This document shows, piece after piece, positions 51,633 to 62,391 of a stretch of 64,000 nt of DNA. The translations under genes and the position numbers were made by a program. Origin of the DNA: Lentilactobacillus laojiaonis (GTDB lineage Bacteria; Bacillota; Bacilli; Lactobacillales; Lactobacillaceae); assembly GCF_020616595.1 (NCBI RefSeq), contig NZ_CP085278.1:1116001-1180000 (forward strand), given 5' to 3'. The notes below the pieces were generated by a model. It was not told where the DNA came from. It made no database searches and was given only the letters and a program-made list of their open reading frames with translations. Position 1 is the first letter of the stretch, and every line of letters begins with the position of its first letter.

Positions 51633-53186
51633 ATGAAAATTACGATTTTATCTACAAGCGACACCCATGGATTTATTCCACCAACCAATTTTGTTAATTT
51701 ACACGAAAATATGCCTTTTGGATTGGAAAAGGCTGCTTTTATCATCGACCAATATAAAAAACATCATCCCAATGAAAAAATCATTACCATTGATAATGGC
51801 GATTTCTTAGAGGGGTCTCCATTATCAGACTTCATTGCAGCATCTGATAACGAGTTTGTTAAACAGGCTTATGCGGCCGCCTACAACGCCGTAGACTACG
51901 ACTTTGGTACCATTGGTAATCATGAATTCGACTACGGCATGGATTATTTACAAGCATATATCCAAGCTTCCGATCGTCAATTTTTATGCGCTAACTTAGT
52001 AGACCAAAACGATCAACCATTACTAGGAAAACCTTATCAGATTGTTGATATGAATGGTTTAAAGGTTGCCTTTTTAGGACTTACAACCACTAGTAGCCGT
52101 AAATGGAAATTCATCAAAAACCTTAAAAATTTCAATTTAAAATCGGCCGTTCAAACTGCTAAAGCCTTAATGCCCGAAATTAAGCAACAAGCCGATGTCG
52201 TTATTGGCATTTATCATGGCGGCTTCGAACGTGATATTAACGGTAATTGGAATGATATTACCGTGGGCGAAAATGAAGGTTATGAACTTTTACAAAGCAT
52301 TCCCGAAATCGATGCTTTAGTCACTGGTCATCAACACCGTAAAATTGCTACAAAGCTTTTTGATCGTCCTACTATTCAACCAGGCTACCGTGGTCAATTT
52401 GTCGGTAAAATATCTTTAGATATCGATCCAATAACTAAACAAGTTCAACATTCCGATGCTCAGTTAATCGATGTTGAAAAAGCCTTTTTAGATCCGAAAG
52501 TTTATGCCATTATTACTCCCATCGTCAGCGAATTAAATCAATGGCTGGACAATCCGGTCGCCATTATTGACGGCGATCTAACTTTTAGAAATGCTTTTGA
52601 TGCTCGAGTCCAAGAAACCGCCTATATCGAATTAATCCAAAAAATCCAAATGGACAAAATGGGCGTAGATGTTTCAGCCACTGCCGTTTATAATAATGAA
52701 GCACACGGCTTCGAAAATCCCATTACCATGCGCAACATTATTACTAACTATGTTTATCCCAATACTTTAGTGGTCTCGCAAATTTCAGGTAAAGATTTGC
52801 GGGAAGCCTTAGAAACTAGTGCCCAGTATTTCGCTGAAGAAAACGGTAATCTAATCATCAATCCAGAATTTTTATTCCCGAAACATCGTTTTTATAATTA
52901 TGATATGTACGAAGGCATCGAATATGATTTAGATATCAGCCGTCCCATTGGTCAACGGGTGACCAAACTAAAATATCATGATAAAGATGTTTTAGATGAG
53001 GATCAATTAAAGGTCGCCTTAAACAAATATCGCGCTTTAGGTGGCGGACACTATGGCATGTTCACTAAAGATAAAATTATTCACGAAGACAATACGCCAA
53101 TTCAACAAATTATTTTTGAATATTTACAAAAAAATCCTTTAATTATTGCCACTTGTAACAATAATTTTAAAATATATACGGATTAA
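51633..53186 (+). CDS. 5'-nucleotidase/metallophosphatase (UshA/CpdB type)
   Basis: A 517-residue enzyme. The N-terminal metallophosphatase domain has ILSTSDTHGFIPP, IDNGDFLEGSP, GTIGNHEFDYG, IGIYHGGFERD and VTGHQHRKI; the C-terminal domain (from about 320) shows NAFDARVQETAYIE and ALGGGHYGMF of the 5-nucleotid_C fold. It has no signal peptide or lipobox and would stay in the cytosol, unlike most relatives, which are exported. Substrate could be 5'- or 2',3'-cyclic nucleotides. Confidence 0.88.
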   Translation: MKITILSTSDTHGFIPPTNFVNLHENMPFGLEKAAFIIDQYKKHHPNEKIITIDNGDFLEGSPLSDFIAASDNEFVKQAYAAAYNAVDYDFGTIGNHEFDYGMDYLQAYIQASDRQFLCANLVDQNDQPLLGKPYQIVDMNGLKVAFLGLTTTSSRKWKFIKNLKNFNLKSAVQTAKALMPEIKQQADVVIGIYHGGFERDINGNWNDITVGENEGYELLQSIPEIDALVTGHQHRKIATKLFDRPTIQPGYRGQFVGKISLDIDPITKQVQHSDAQLIDVEKAFLDPKVYAIITPIVSELNQWLDNPVAIIDGDLTFRNAFDARVQETAYIELIQKIQMDKMGVDVSATAVYNNEAHGFENPITMRNIITNYVYPNTLVVSQISGKDLREALETSAQYFAEENGNLIINPEFLFPKHRFYNYDMYEGIEYDLDISRPIGQRVTKLKYHDKDVLDEDQLKVALNKYRALGGGHYGMFTKDKIIHEDNTPIQQIIFEYLQKNPLIIATCNNNFKIYTD

Positions 53187-53219
53187 CTAAAAGTCGAGGA
53201 AATTCCTCGACTTTTTTAT

Positions 53220-53220
<1 letters not shown>
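53187..53220. terminator. Bidirectional terminator
   Basis: Stem AAAAGTCGAGGAA / TTCCTCGACTTTT perfect, with T run; touches the purA stop. Confidence 0.9.
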
Positions 53221-54542
<1,322 letters not shown>

Positions 54543-54585
54543 TTACCCAGAAAGTATAGCATAACGATTAAATAATAATCAACTA

Positions 54586-54630
54586 AAATACGAACATTTA
54601 TTTTTATAATTATTTTTATAATTCGTATTT
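54586..54630. promoter_or_regulatory. PurR operator (inverted PurBox pair) between purA and purB
   Basis: AAATACGAACATT at 54586-54598 and, inverted, ATAATTCGTATTT at 54618-54630. They match the PurBox AWWWCCGAACWWT at 12 and 11 of 13 positions, about 19 bases apart. They face each other as in Bacillus and Lactococcus pur promoters. Confidence 0.65.
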
Positions 54631-54690
54631 ATTTTAAAGAATACTTTTGTTATGATATAAAATATAAGTCATAAACAAGGAGATTTAACT

Positions 54691-55983
54691 ATGATCGATC
54701 GTTATATGAATGCTGATATTAAAAGAATTTGGAGTCAAAAAGGGCAGTTTGATAGCTGGTTAGCCGTCGAACTAGCTGTGGTTAAAGCCTGGAATCACGT
54801 CGGATTAGTCCCCGATGCGGATTATCAAAAAATTAAGCAAAACACGAACTATTCATTAAAACGTATTACTGAATTAGAAGCTCAAACCCATCATGATGTC
54901 ATTGCCTTTACCCGCACTTTATCGGAAAGTCTCGGTCCTGAACGCAAATGGATTCATTATGGTTTAACTAGTACCGATGTCGTTGATTCGGCCCAATCGC
55001 TACGTTTAAAGGCTGCTAATGATATTATTTTAAAAGACTTACAGCAATTCGCTGAAACTTTAAAAACCATGGCCTTAAAATATAAAAATTTAGTAGTAAT
55101 CGGTCGAACTCACGGAATTCACGCCGAGCCTACTACCTTAGGATTAAAATTTTTACGTTGGTATTCTCAAGTTATGCGAAACATTCACCGATTTAAAGAA
55201 GTTCGCCAAGAGATTGAAGTAGTTAAAATCAGCGGAGCCGTCGGGACTTTTGCTAATATTTCTCCAGAAATTGAAGCCCTCGTAGCCGATGATTTAGGCT
55301 TAGGTGTTCAAGAAATTTCTACTCAAATTTTGCCACGTGACTTGCATGCTAATTATTTAAGTTGTTTAGCCTTAATTAATGCTATGGTGGAAGAAATTGC
55401 AACTGAAATTAGAGCCCTACAACGAACTGAAATCAATGAATTACAAGAAGGCTTTGCGGCCGGTCAAAAGGGATCTTCTGCTATGCCACATAAACGTAAC
55501 CCAATTGGATCAGAAAACGTTTCTGGCCTTGCCAGAGTCGTTCGTGGTGAAATGTTAACTGCCTTTGAAAATATCAATTTATGGCACGAACGAGATATTT
55601 CACATTCTTCTGCTGAACGAGTAATTTTACCCGATAGTACCGCAATCACGGATTATGTATTACAAAGGATGAACCGAATTATTAATAACTTAGTGGTTAA
55701 TCCCGAACAAATTAAAAAGAACCTAGAATTAAATCACGGATTAATTTTTTCTCAACATGTACTGTTAGCCTTAATTAATCACGGCTGGTCACGCGAAAAA
55801 GCTTACGATGCTATCCAACCTTTAACCATGCGCGTTTGGCGAACCGGAGAAGATTTCAAAACCGTTTTATTACAAGATCCACATATTGCGTCAACCATTG
55901 CAGTTGACGAATGGGATAAGCTATTTGATTTAAATTACCATTTACAAAACGTCGATAAAATCTATAATCGCGTTTTAAAATAA
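54691..55983 (+). CDS. purB: Adenylosuccinate lyase
   Basis: A 430-residue fumarase/aspartase-fold lyase. The signature KGSSAMPHKRNPIGSE is intact, with TSTDVVDSAQSL and GRTHGIHAEPTT carrying the catalytic His. It acts in two steps: SAICAR to AICAR and adenylosuccinate to AMP. It works directly after PurA and shares its PurBox-controlled intergenic region. AAGGAG precedes the ATG. Confidence 0.96.
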   Translation: MIDRYMNADIKRIWSQKGQFDSWLAVELAVVKAWNHVGLVPDADYQKIKQNTNYSLKRITELEAQTHHDVIAFTRTLSESLGPERKWIHYGLTSTDVVDSAQSLRLKAANDIILKDLQQFAETLKTMALKYKNLVVIGRTHGIHAEPTTLGLKFLRWYSQVMRNIHRFKEVRQEIEVVKISGAVGTFANISPEIEALVADDLGLGVQEISTQILPRDLHANYLSCLALINAMVEEIATEIRALQRTEINELQEGFAAGQKGSSAMPHKRNPIGSENVSGLARVVRGEMLTAFENINLWHERDISHSSAERVILPDSTAITDYVLQRMNRIINNLVVNPEQIKKNLELNHGLIFSQHVLLALINHGWSREKAYDAIQPLTMRVWRTGEDFKTVLLQDPHIASTIAVDEWDKLFDLNYHLQNVDKIYNRVLK

Positions 55984-56016
55984 AAAACTCGAGGAAAATT
56001 TCCTCGAGTTTTTTAT
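55980..56016. terminator. Bidirectional terminator
   Basis: Stem AAAACTCGAGGAAA / TTTCCTCGAGTTTT with A and T runs; it overlaps the rny stop. Confidence 0.9.
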
Positions 56017-57602
56017 TTAGCCACTTTAAATTTTCGTTTTTTACGTCGATCATCACCAACATAGGCAATTGCTCGAAAATCTCGGATCGTGGTAACTTTA
56101 ATCTTACCTGGATAGGTAAGTTCATTTTCAATTTGATTTTTAACTTCGGTGGTAATTTTTTTATTTTGTGAATCATCGACAATTTTAGGATCTACTAAAA
56201 TTCTAATTTCACGACCCGCTTGAATTGCATAACTATCTTTAACACCAATATGTTGGTTAGCAATTTTTTCCAAGCCTTTTAGTCGATTAACATAATCTTC
56301 TACCGATTCACTACGAGCACCTGGGCGTCCACCAGATATCGAATCCCCCGCTTCAATTAAATCCGCAATTGGGGTTTGGACATCAACATCCCCATGATGT
56401 GCCGCAATCGCATTAATAATAGTAGGATCTTCACCATAAGTTTCTGCTAGGATTACCCCTAGTTCTACGTGAGTTCCGTCGACTTCATGATCAATGGCCT
56501 TACCGATATCATGCAATAAACCGGCTCGCTTAGCCATTTTGACATCGATTCCTAGCTCAGCAGCTAGTACTCCCGCAATCTGGGCAACCTCAATCGAATG
56601 ATTTAATACATTTTGACCGTAACTAGTTCGATATTTTAAACGTCCTAAAATTTTTAGTAAATCAGGATGCATCCAACCAATGTGGAGTGAAGCCACAACC
56701 TGCTCACCCGATTTTCTTAAATTGGCGTTTACTTCATCTTGAGCTTTTTGAACTTGTTGTTCAATAGACGCTGGCGTGATTTGCTTAGTAATCAATAAAT
56801 TAGATAAGATCAATCGAGCAGTTTCCCGTCTAATTGGGTCTTGAGTAACTACATGCAAGAGGTTATCATCTTGTTCATCAAACACTAAATCGGTTCCCGT
56901 TAAAGTTTCCACATAGCGAATATCTTGGGCATCGTGGCCAACTAATTTCCGCTTAGTTTCATTATCAGTAATCAATACGGAATGTTCAATGTGTTCTCGT
57001 GGTAAATCTACCGGTCCACGTTCAATAGCATCTTCGGCCAACATTCTAGCTTTTTTACTAGCATTGGTTACGGCTTCATCATTTAAATAACGTAACTCGA
57101 TGTCCGCTTCTCGCTGTAGTTCTTCGTTTAGCTCCTCAAAAATGAGGGTGCGGGCCTCTGCTTTACTAAGCCGGCCCCGTTCTTGTAAAACTTCGCTTCT
57201 TTTCTCAACTAATTTTTGAGATTTACTTTCAATTGCACTAATTTCGCCATGCAATTGATCTAAATTATCATTTAATTCTTCTAAATTTTGACCAAAGGTG
57301 TCTAACCGTTGTTCAGTTTGTAATTGACCCTTTTGTCTTTGATCAATTCTAGTTTTACGAATTTGATTGTCGGCTATGAAACTATCTAATTCTTCCATAA
57401 TTGATTCTTGGTATTCTAGTACTTTACGTTTACCATCTTCCTCAATTTTATGGCTTTCCCTGCTCGCCTGTACGTTAGCTTTTTGGATGATTTGATTAGC
57501 TTTATTTCTAGCATCTTCTAATTCTGCTTGATAATGTTTTTTTTGAAAGTAAATACCGCAAAATCCGCCGATTAAGATTGCAATTAATAATGTAATTAAC
57601 AA
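56013..57602 (-). CDS. rny: Ribonuclease Y
   Basis: A 529-residue endoribonuclease that starts mRNA decay at the membrane. N-terminal membrane anchor (residues 1-20), a long charged coiled coil (about 25-190, EDARNKANQIIQKA heptads), a KH domain (about 215-270) and the HD domain with GLLHDIGKAIDHEVDGTHVELG (about 350-372). The start is TTG; the site in front (AAGAAA) is weak, so the exact N-terminus is a little uncertain. Confidence 0.95.
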   Translation of the reverse strand: MLITLLIAILIGGFCGIYFQKKHYQAELEDARNKANQIIQKANVQASRESHKIEEDGKRKVLEYQESIMEELDSFIADNQIRKTRIDQRQKGQLQTEQRLDTFGQNLEELNDNLDQLHGEISAIESKSQKLVEKRSEVLQERGRLSKAEARTLIFEELNEELQREADIELRYLNDEAVTNASKKARMLAEDAIERGPVDLPREHIEHSVLITDNETKRKLVGHDAQDIRYVETLTGTDLVFDEQDDNLLHVVTQDPIRRETARLILSNLLITKQITPASIEQQVQKAQDEVNANLRKSGEQVVASLHIGWMHPDLLKILGRLKYRTSYGQNVLNHSIEVAQIAGVLAAELGIDVKMAKRAGLLHDIGKAIDHEVDGTHVELGVILAETYGEDPTIINAIAAHHGDVDVQTPIADLIEAGDSISGGRPGARSESVEDYVNRLKGLEKIANQHIGVKDSYAIQAGREIRILVDPKIVDDSQNKKITTEVKNQIENELTYPGKIKVTTIRDFRAIAYVGDDRRKKRKFKVAK

Positions 57603-57674
57603 TTTCTTACCAACTTTCTTGCTTTATCTATACACTACCTTACATTATAACTGAAAAAATGCCAAAAACACCCC

Positions 57675-58613
57675 TTAATCTAAATACTTTTTCAAAAATT
57701 TGTTAACATCCTTCGTATATGCTGACATATTATTTTCATACGACTTAGCATGGCCTTTTCCAGGCATAACAATCAATTGTTTAGGTCCTTGGTCGGCTTG
57801 GTAAACTTGTTTAACCATCTTAGTAGGAACAAATTTATCATCATAGCCATGAATAAATAACATCGGTTTTTTATTTTTCTTAACTTGATTTAATGCACTC
57901 GCCGTTTTAAATGTATAACCATTCTTCCAATCGTTAATTAAACTAACAATTGGCACCAACGGATATTCTGGTAAGTGATACATGGTTTTAGCTTGGTACT
58001 TAATTTCATCATACACGCTAGTATAACCACAATCTTCAATATAAGCTTTAACTTGTTTAGGAACACTTTTTTCACCACTGATCATCATAGTAGTGGCGCC
58101 ACCCATACTAGTTCCAAAGACTGCAATTTTAGAATCGGGGCCAGTATATTTAACCAACTTGTTAATCCATTTAATATAGTCCATGCGGTCTGGCCAACCA
58201 TAACCTATATAATTCCCCTGACTTTGACCATGGCCGCGATCATCTGGAAGTAAAACATTATATCCTAGTTTGTGAAATAAGTAGGCATAAGGATACATTT
58301 TGTCTTTATTGCCCATAAATCCATGGGCAATCACAATCGTCTTATTAGTAGCTTGATCAGCTTTAATGTAGTTAGCTCTTAACTTTAAATGGCGCGTAGT
58401 GGATTCTTCTGTCCAACTAAGTTTATCGACATGCTGATACCATTGCTTTTCCGGATATAAAGGATTATCTTTGGTAATCTTTTCTTCAGATAAAAACGAT
58501 TTTTGACTCGGTACCACCGCTACCTGATAAAAATATAATCCGGCTCCAAAAAGGGCAGCTACAATCACCGCAACCACGCCTAGAGTAATTAAAATAACTT
58601 TTTTAGCTTTCAA
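57675..58613 (-). CDS. Membrane-anchored alpha/beta hydrolase
   Basis: 312 residues with one N-terminal membrane segment (residues about 6-28) and an extracellular hydrolase domain. The triad is GTSMGGATTMM (Ser), HGYDDKFVPT (Asp) and MPGKGHAKSYE (His), with the oxyanion motif IAHGFMGNKDKMYP. It belongs to the group of cell-surface hydrolases of lactobacilli related to cinnamoyl-type esterases. Substrate unknown. It is followed by rny. Confidence 0.88.
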   Translation of the reverse strand: MKAKKVILITLGVVAVIVAALFGAGLYFYQVAVVPSQKSFLSEEKITKDNPLYPEKQWYQHVDKLSWTEESTTRHLKLRANYIKADQATNKTIVIAHGFMGNKDKMYPYAYLFHKLGYNVLLPDDRGHGQSQGNYIGYGWPDRMDYIKWINKLVKYTGPDSKIAVFGTSMGGATTMMISGEKSVPKQVKAYIEDCGYTSVYDEIKYQAKTMYHLPEYPLVPIVSLINDWKNGYTFKTASALNQVKKNKKPMLFIHGYDDKFVPTKMVKQVYQADQGPKQLIVMPGKGHAKSYENNMSAYTKDVNKFLKKYLD

Positions 58614-58744
58614 ACTATTCGCTCCCTTACTGTAGTTTCTTCAGTATAGCCCCAGTAATTTAAAAATACAACATGCCCTAACACATTTGAGTCCACTAAA
58701 AAATACAGTATAATAATTTAATAAACCCACTAGGAGGGATTCAG

Positions 58745-59590
58745 ATGGTATCTAATAAACGTAAAAAACAGCTATTAAAACATCGCTCAGCATCAAAAAG
58801 TAACAATCCATACATTGATCAACTATTAAAATATCAAAAAATGTATCAAAACTATCCGCGCATTAAATTTTTAATTAATAATATTATTCAAAGTGATAGC
58901 TTAATTTCCAAAGGTCTATTACCTCAAGACTTACCCGAGTTATTACTACCGGATGATATCCAAGACGAAATCTACACCACAATTAATCAAACCTACGCTG
59001 CTAACGATCCCAAAGGCGACCAAATTTGGAACGAATTGTCTAATAACTTACCTAAATTAGACCAATTAATCCGTTCTTATCGGGACTATTTAGAAGACCA
59101 TTACGGCATGTGGGCCTATATTTCAGCTCCATTTGTTCAAGATATTAGCGAGTATGTCAAAGATAAAAAAGTTTTAGAAGTTATGGCCGGCAATGGTTAT
59201 ATTTCTAAAGGGCTTAAAAACTTAGGTACCACCGTCTATCCAACGGATAGTCTAGCCTGGACCAGTGAAAATCAGACGGGTAAAAAACCAGTCATCGACG
59301 TGGAACCTTTGGATGCTTTGGCAGCCATTGAAAAATATCAAGACACCGTCGACTATGTAATTATGAGTTGGTCACCAGATGGGGATCCCATCGATCAACA
59401 AATTTTAGAAGCCATTAGAAAAGCCGACCACAAATTACAATTAATTGTGATCGGCGAAAAAGATGGCGCCACTAATACAACAGATTTTTGGCAAATGGCT
59501 AACTATGTAGAACCAGATGCTACTAAACAATTAAATCGCCACCATCAACCATTTGACCTAATTAATGATCAGCTTTATTTAATTGACTAA
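58745..59590 (+). CDS. Class I SAM-dependent methyltransferase-like protein
   Basis: A 281-residue cytosolic protein. The N-terminal 120 residues are helical and basic at the start. The Rossmann part follows with motif I VLEVMAGNGYISKGL (about residues 142-156), an acidic strand YPTDSLAW, and DYVIMSWSPDGDP where motif IV is expected. Methyl acceptor unknown. The start is an ATG after AGGAGGG. Its 3' end overlaps the converging ogt gene by 29 bases. Confidence 0.75.
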   Translation: MVSNKRKKQLLKHRSASKSNNPYIDQLLKYQKMYQNYPRIKFLINNIIQSDSLISKGLLPQDLPELLLPDDIQDEIYTTINQTYAANDPKGDQIWNELSNNLPKLDQLIRSYRDYLEDHYGMWAYISAPFVQDISEYVKDKKVLEVMAGNGYISKGLKNLGTTVYPTDSLAWTSENQTGKKPVIDVEPLDALAAIEKYQDTVDYVIMSWSPDGDPIDQQILEAIRKADHKLQLIVIGEKDGATNTTDFWQMANYVEPDATKQLNRHHQPFDLINDQLYLID

Positions 59591-60143
59591 TTTTGGGAAA
59601 AACGCGTTTTTTGGTTACCGTTGATTTAGTTAAATTTTGTTTTTCAAATTCAATTAGGGTTTGTTTGAATTCCTTACCACCACGATAATCTCCGATTTCT
59701 CCATTAGATTTAATTACCCGATGACAGGGAATTACAAATAAAATTGGATTAAGCGCAATGGCATGGACCACAGCTTGAATTGCCTTAGGATTTCCAATTT
59801 CCTGGGCAATAGCTTGATAAGATTTAGTTTGTCCATATGGAATTTTCGACACCGCTTGTAAAATCTGTTTTTGTAAGTCCGTTCCAAAGCCTTCTAAATC
59901 AATCGGTAAATCAAAGTTTTCTTTCTTACTGCCATTAAAATATTCTAATAATTGAATTCTAGTTTCAATCGTTTTTTCTTCTTCATATTTAAATTCATAA
60001 TTATATTGATTTCCTGAATAAAAATCAAAAATCTCTGAGAGTTTTTTTCCAGGAGAAGAAACAAAGGTTAATCCTTTGTCACTTACGGTAAAAAATATTT
60101 TTTGTTTATCATATTCAATACTATCCCAATATAGTTTTTTCAT
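59562..60143 (-). CDS. ogt: Methylated-DNA-[protein]-cysteine S-methyltransferase (Ogt type)
   Basis: 193 residues from MKKLYW at 60143, 8 bases after AGGAG. The active site PCHRVIKSNG (about residues 146-155) and the DNA-reading helix IPYGQTKSYQAIAQEIGNPKAIQAVV are clear. It removes O6-methyl groups from guanine by a suicide reaction. A basic tail after ALIEFEKQ is longer than in E. coli Ogt. It converges with the methyltransferase-like gene. Confidence 0.93.
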   Translation of the reverse strand: MKKLYWDSIEYDKQKIFFTVSDKGLTFVSSPGKKLSEIFDFYSGNQYNYEFKYEEEKTIETRIQLLEYFNGSKKENFDLPIDLEGFGTDLQKQILQAVSKIPYGQTKSYQAIAQEIGNPKAIQAVVHAIALNPILFVIPCHRVIKSNGEIGDYRGGKEFKQTLIEFEKQNLTKSTVTKKRVFPKISQLNKADH

Positions 60144-60220
60144 CATTTTTCTCCTAACAATCAATAACTAAATTGTACCATGTTTTTCGAGAATACACAT
60201 TTTTTACCACAAGCACAAAC

Positions 60221-60258
60221 GAAAACCGCTAACCAAATTGGTTAGCGGTTTTTGTTTT
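60221..60258 (-). terminator. Terminator of the arc operon
   Basis: Palindromic stem AAAACCGCTAACCAA / TTGGTTAGCGGTTTT with T run on the plus and A run on the minus strand. It lies 64-100 bases after the arcC stop. Confidence 0.85.
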
Positions 60259-60321
60259 AGTTATCAAAACACGGTCTATAAACCCATTAATCAGCGATTA
60301 TCGAAAACTTAAGTGCACACT

Positions 60322-61260
60322 TTATTTAGTTATAATTGTAGCTGCTTGATTCTTAATGAACTGATCAATATTTTCTAGTGAGGTTACCACGGCGGTCTTG
60401 CCAGTTTGTTCCACAAAATCGATTACTGCTTGGACCTTAGGTAACATACTACCAGGTGCAAATTGATTTTGATCAATATATTCTTTTAGCTCATCAACTG
60501 TCACGTTTTCTAATTTCTTTTGATCAGGTTGATTGTAGTTAACATAAATGTAATCCACAGCCGTTAAAATAATTAATAAGTCGGCATCAACTAGTTCAGC
60601 TAATTTTTCACTAGCAAAATCCTTATCAATTACGGCTTCGCGACCAACTAATTTACCATCTTGGTTGACTACTGGGATCCCTCCCCCACCAACTGAGACT
60701 GGAATAATGTTAGCTTGAACCAGACTATTTACAGCATCTTTTTCAATTACATTAATTGGCTTAGGTGATGGAACTACCCGGCGATATCCGCGACCTGCAT
60801 CTTCCACAAAACGATAATCCGGATTAGCTTGTTGAGCTTGGTCTGCTTGTTCTTTGGTCATAAAAGGACCAATTGGCTTAGTAGGATTCTCAAAAGCTGG
60901 ATCTGTATCAGAAACTTCAACTTGAGTAACCACTGTGGCTACACTAGTATTTAAATTCTTTTCACGAAGCACTTGATCCATGGCGTTTTGTAACCAGTAA
61001 CCAATGCTTCCTTGAGTCATCCCTACACAAGTATCTAAAGGCATTGCTGGATTTTCTTTAGTACTTCCTTTAGCTTGTTGTAATAATAAATTACCAACTT
61101 GGGGGCCATTACCATGCGAAATAATTAATTGGTCACCATTTTCAACAAATTTAACTAAGTCATTTGCGGTATTTAATAATGCTTTTTGTTGTGCTTCAGC
61201 GGTTGGATTATCCGTTAAAATTGCATTTCCACCCAATGCTACTACAATCTTTCTTCCCAT
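60322..61260 (-). CDS. arcC: Carbamate kinase
   Basis: 312 residues; the last step of the arginine deiminase pathway, making ATP from carbamoyl phosphate and ADP. Motifs: VVALGGNAI at residues 4-12, [23 protein letters not shown] and [11 protein letters not shown]. The gene is third in arcA-argF-arcC. The 72-base gap from argF contains a strong hairpin. Confidence 0.95.
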   Translation of the reverse strand: MGRKIVVALGGNAILTDNPTAEAQQKALLNTANDLVKFVENGDQLIISHGNGPQVGNLLLQQAKGSTKENPAMPLDTCVGMTQGSIGYWLQNAMDQVLREKNLNTSVATVVTQVEVSDTDPAFENPTKPIGPFMTKEQADQAQQANPDYRFVEDAGRGYRRVVPSPKPINVIEKDAVNSLVQANIIPVSVGGGGIPVVNQDGKLVGREAVIDKDFASEKLAELVDADLLIILTAVDYIYVNYNQPDQKKLENVTVDELKEYIDQNQFAPGSMLPKVQAVIDFVEQTGKTAVVTSLENIDQFIKNQAATIITK

Positions 61261-61285
61261 TTTTATTTCCCCTTTTTAACGTTAT

Positions 61286-61326
61286 TTAAAAAATGGCAAA
61301 TAGTAATTTACTATTTGCCATTTTTT
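61286..61326 (-). terminator. Strong perfect hairpin between argF and arcC
   Basis: A 19-bp perfect inverted repeat (61288-61306 with 61308-61326) flanked by T runs on both strands. It has the features of an intrinsic terminator inside the operon and should reduce arcC relative to arcA-argF. Confidence 0.8.
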
Positions 61327-61332
61327 GCATTC

Positions 61333-62367
61333 CTAAACTTCTGGAATAAATAAATTACCTAAAGTAGCTGCCATCATGGCTTTAATACCATGTTTACGGT
61401 TTTCAGCTTCATCAAATTGTCTTGCATAACGACTATTAAAGACTTCATCAGTAACTTCCATTTCGTGGATACCATACTTAGCTTGAACATTTTGTCCATA
61501 TTCAGTATTAGTATCGTGGAAGGCTGGCAAGCAGTGCATGAAGATTAAATCGTCACCATCGGCATTACCGGTTTTCTTCATAACGTCCATATTAACTTGG
61601 TAAGGTTTTAATAGGTTAACACGTTCTTCCCAATTATCTTCACCCATTGATACCCATACGTCAGTATAAATAACATTAGCGCCTTTAACACCTTGATCAA
61701 TATCATCAGTTACCATGACATCAGCACCTGATTTTTTAGCATATTCATTAGCTAAATCAATTTGATCTTGAGCAGGGAATAATTCTTTAGGAGCTACAAT
61801 ACGAACGTTCATACCAACCATGGCACAACCAATCATTAAACTGTGAGCAACGTTATTACGACCATCCCCCATAAATGCTAAGGTTTTGCCTTTTAAGGTA
61901 CCAAAGTTTTCTTTAACGGTCATTAAATCTGGAATAGTTTGAGTTGGGTGCCATTCGTCAGTTAGTCCGTTCCATACTGGAACTCCTGAATATTTAGCAA
62001 GACCTTCAACCACACTTTGTTTAAATCCACGGAATTCAATACCATCATACATTCTACCTAGAACTTTAGCAGTATCTTCAACTGATTCTTTAGTTCCTAG
62101 ATGAATATCATCTTTTCCTTGATAATCAGGATGAGCCCCTAATTCAATTGAAGCAGTGACGAATGATGAACGAGTTCTAGTAGATGCCTTTTCAAAAAGT
62201 AAAGCAATGTTTTTACCTTCCAAATATTTATGAGGAATATTATCCTTTTTTAATTGTTTTAAGTGTAAACCAAAATCAACTAAGTAGTTTAATTCGGCTG
62301 GTGTTAAGTCAGTTTCTGCTAAAATGCTACGTCCTTGAAATACATTTTGTTTAAAATTCTTATCCAT
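61333..62367 (-). CDS. argF: Ornithine carbamoyltransferase (catabolic)
   Basis: 344 residues; it splits citrulline with phosphate to ornithine and carbamoyl phosphate in the catabolic direction. The carbamoyl-phosphate site is [11 protein letters not shown], with [25 protein letters not shown] and [10 protein letters not shown]. It has the length and order of the arginine deiminase pathway enzyme (arcB). It follows arcA by 24 bases. Confidence 0.95.
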   Translation of the reverse strand: MDKNFKQNVFQGRSILAETDLTPAELNYLVDFGLHLKQLKKDNIPHKYLEGKNIALLFEKASTRTRSSFVTASIELGAHPDYQGKDDIHLGTKESVEDTAKVLGRMYDGIEFRGFKQSVVEGLAKYSGVPVWNGLTDEWHPTQTIPDLMTVKENFGTLKGKTLAFMGDGRNNVAHSLMIGCAMVGMNVRIVAPKELFPAQDQIDLANEYAKKSGADVMVTDDIDQGVKGANVIYTDVWVSMGEDNWEERVNLLKPYQVNMDVMKKTGNADGDDLIFMHCLPAFHDTNTEYGQNVQAKYGIHEMEVTDEVFNSRYARQFDEAENRKHGIKAMMAATLGNLFIPEV

Positions 62368-62391
62368 AATAATTTACCCCTTTAAATTAAT

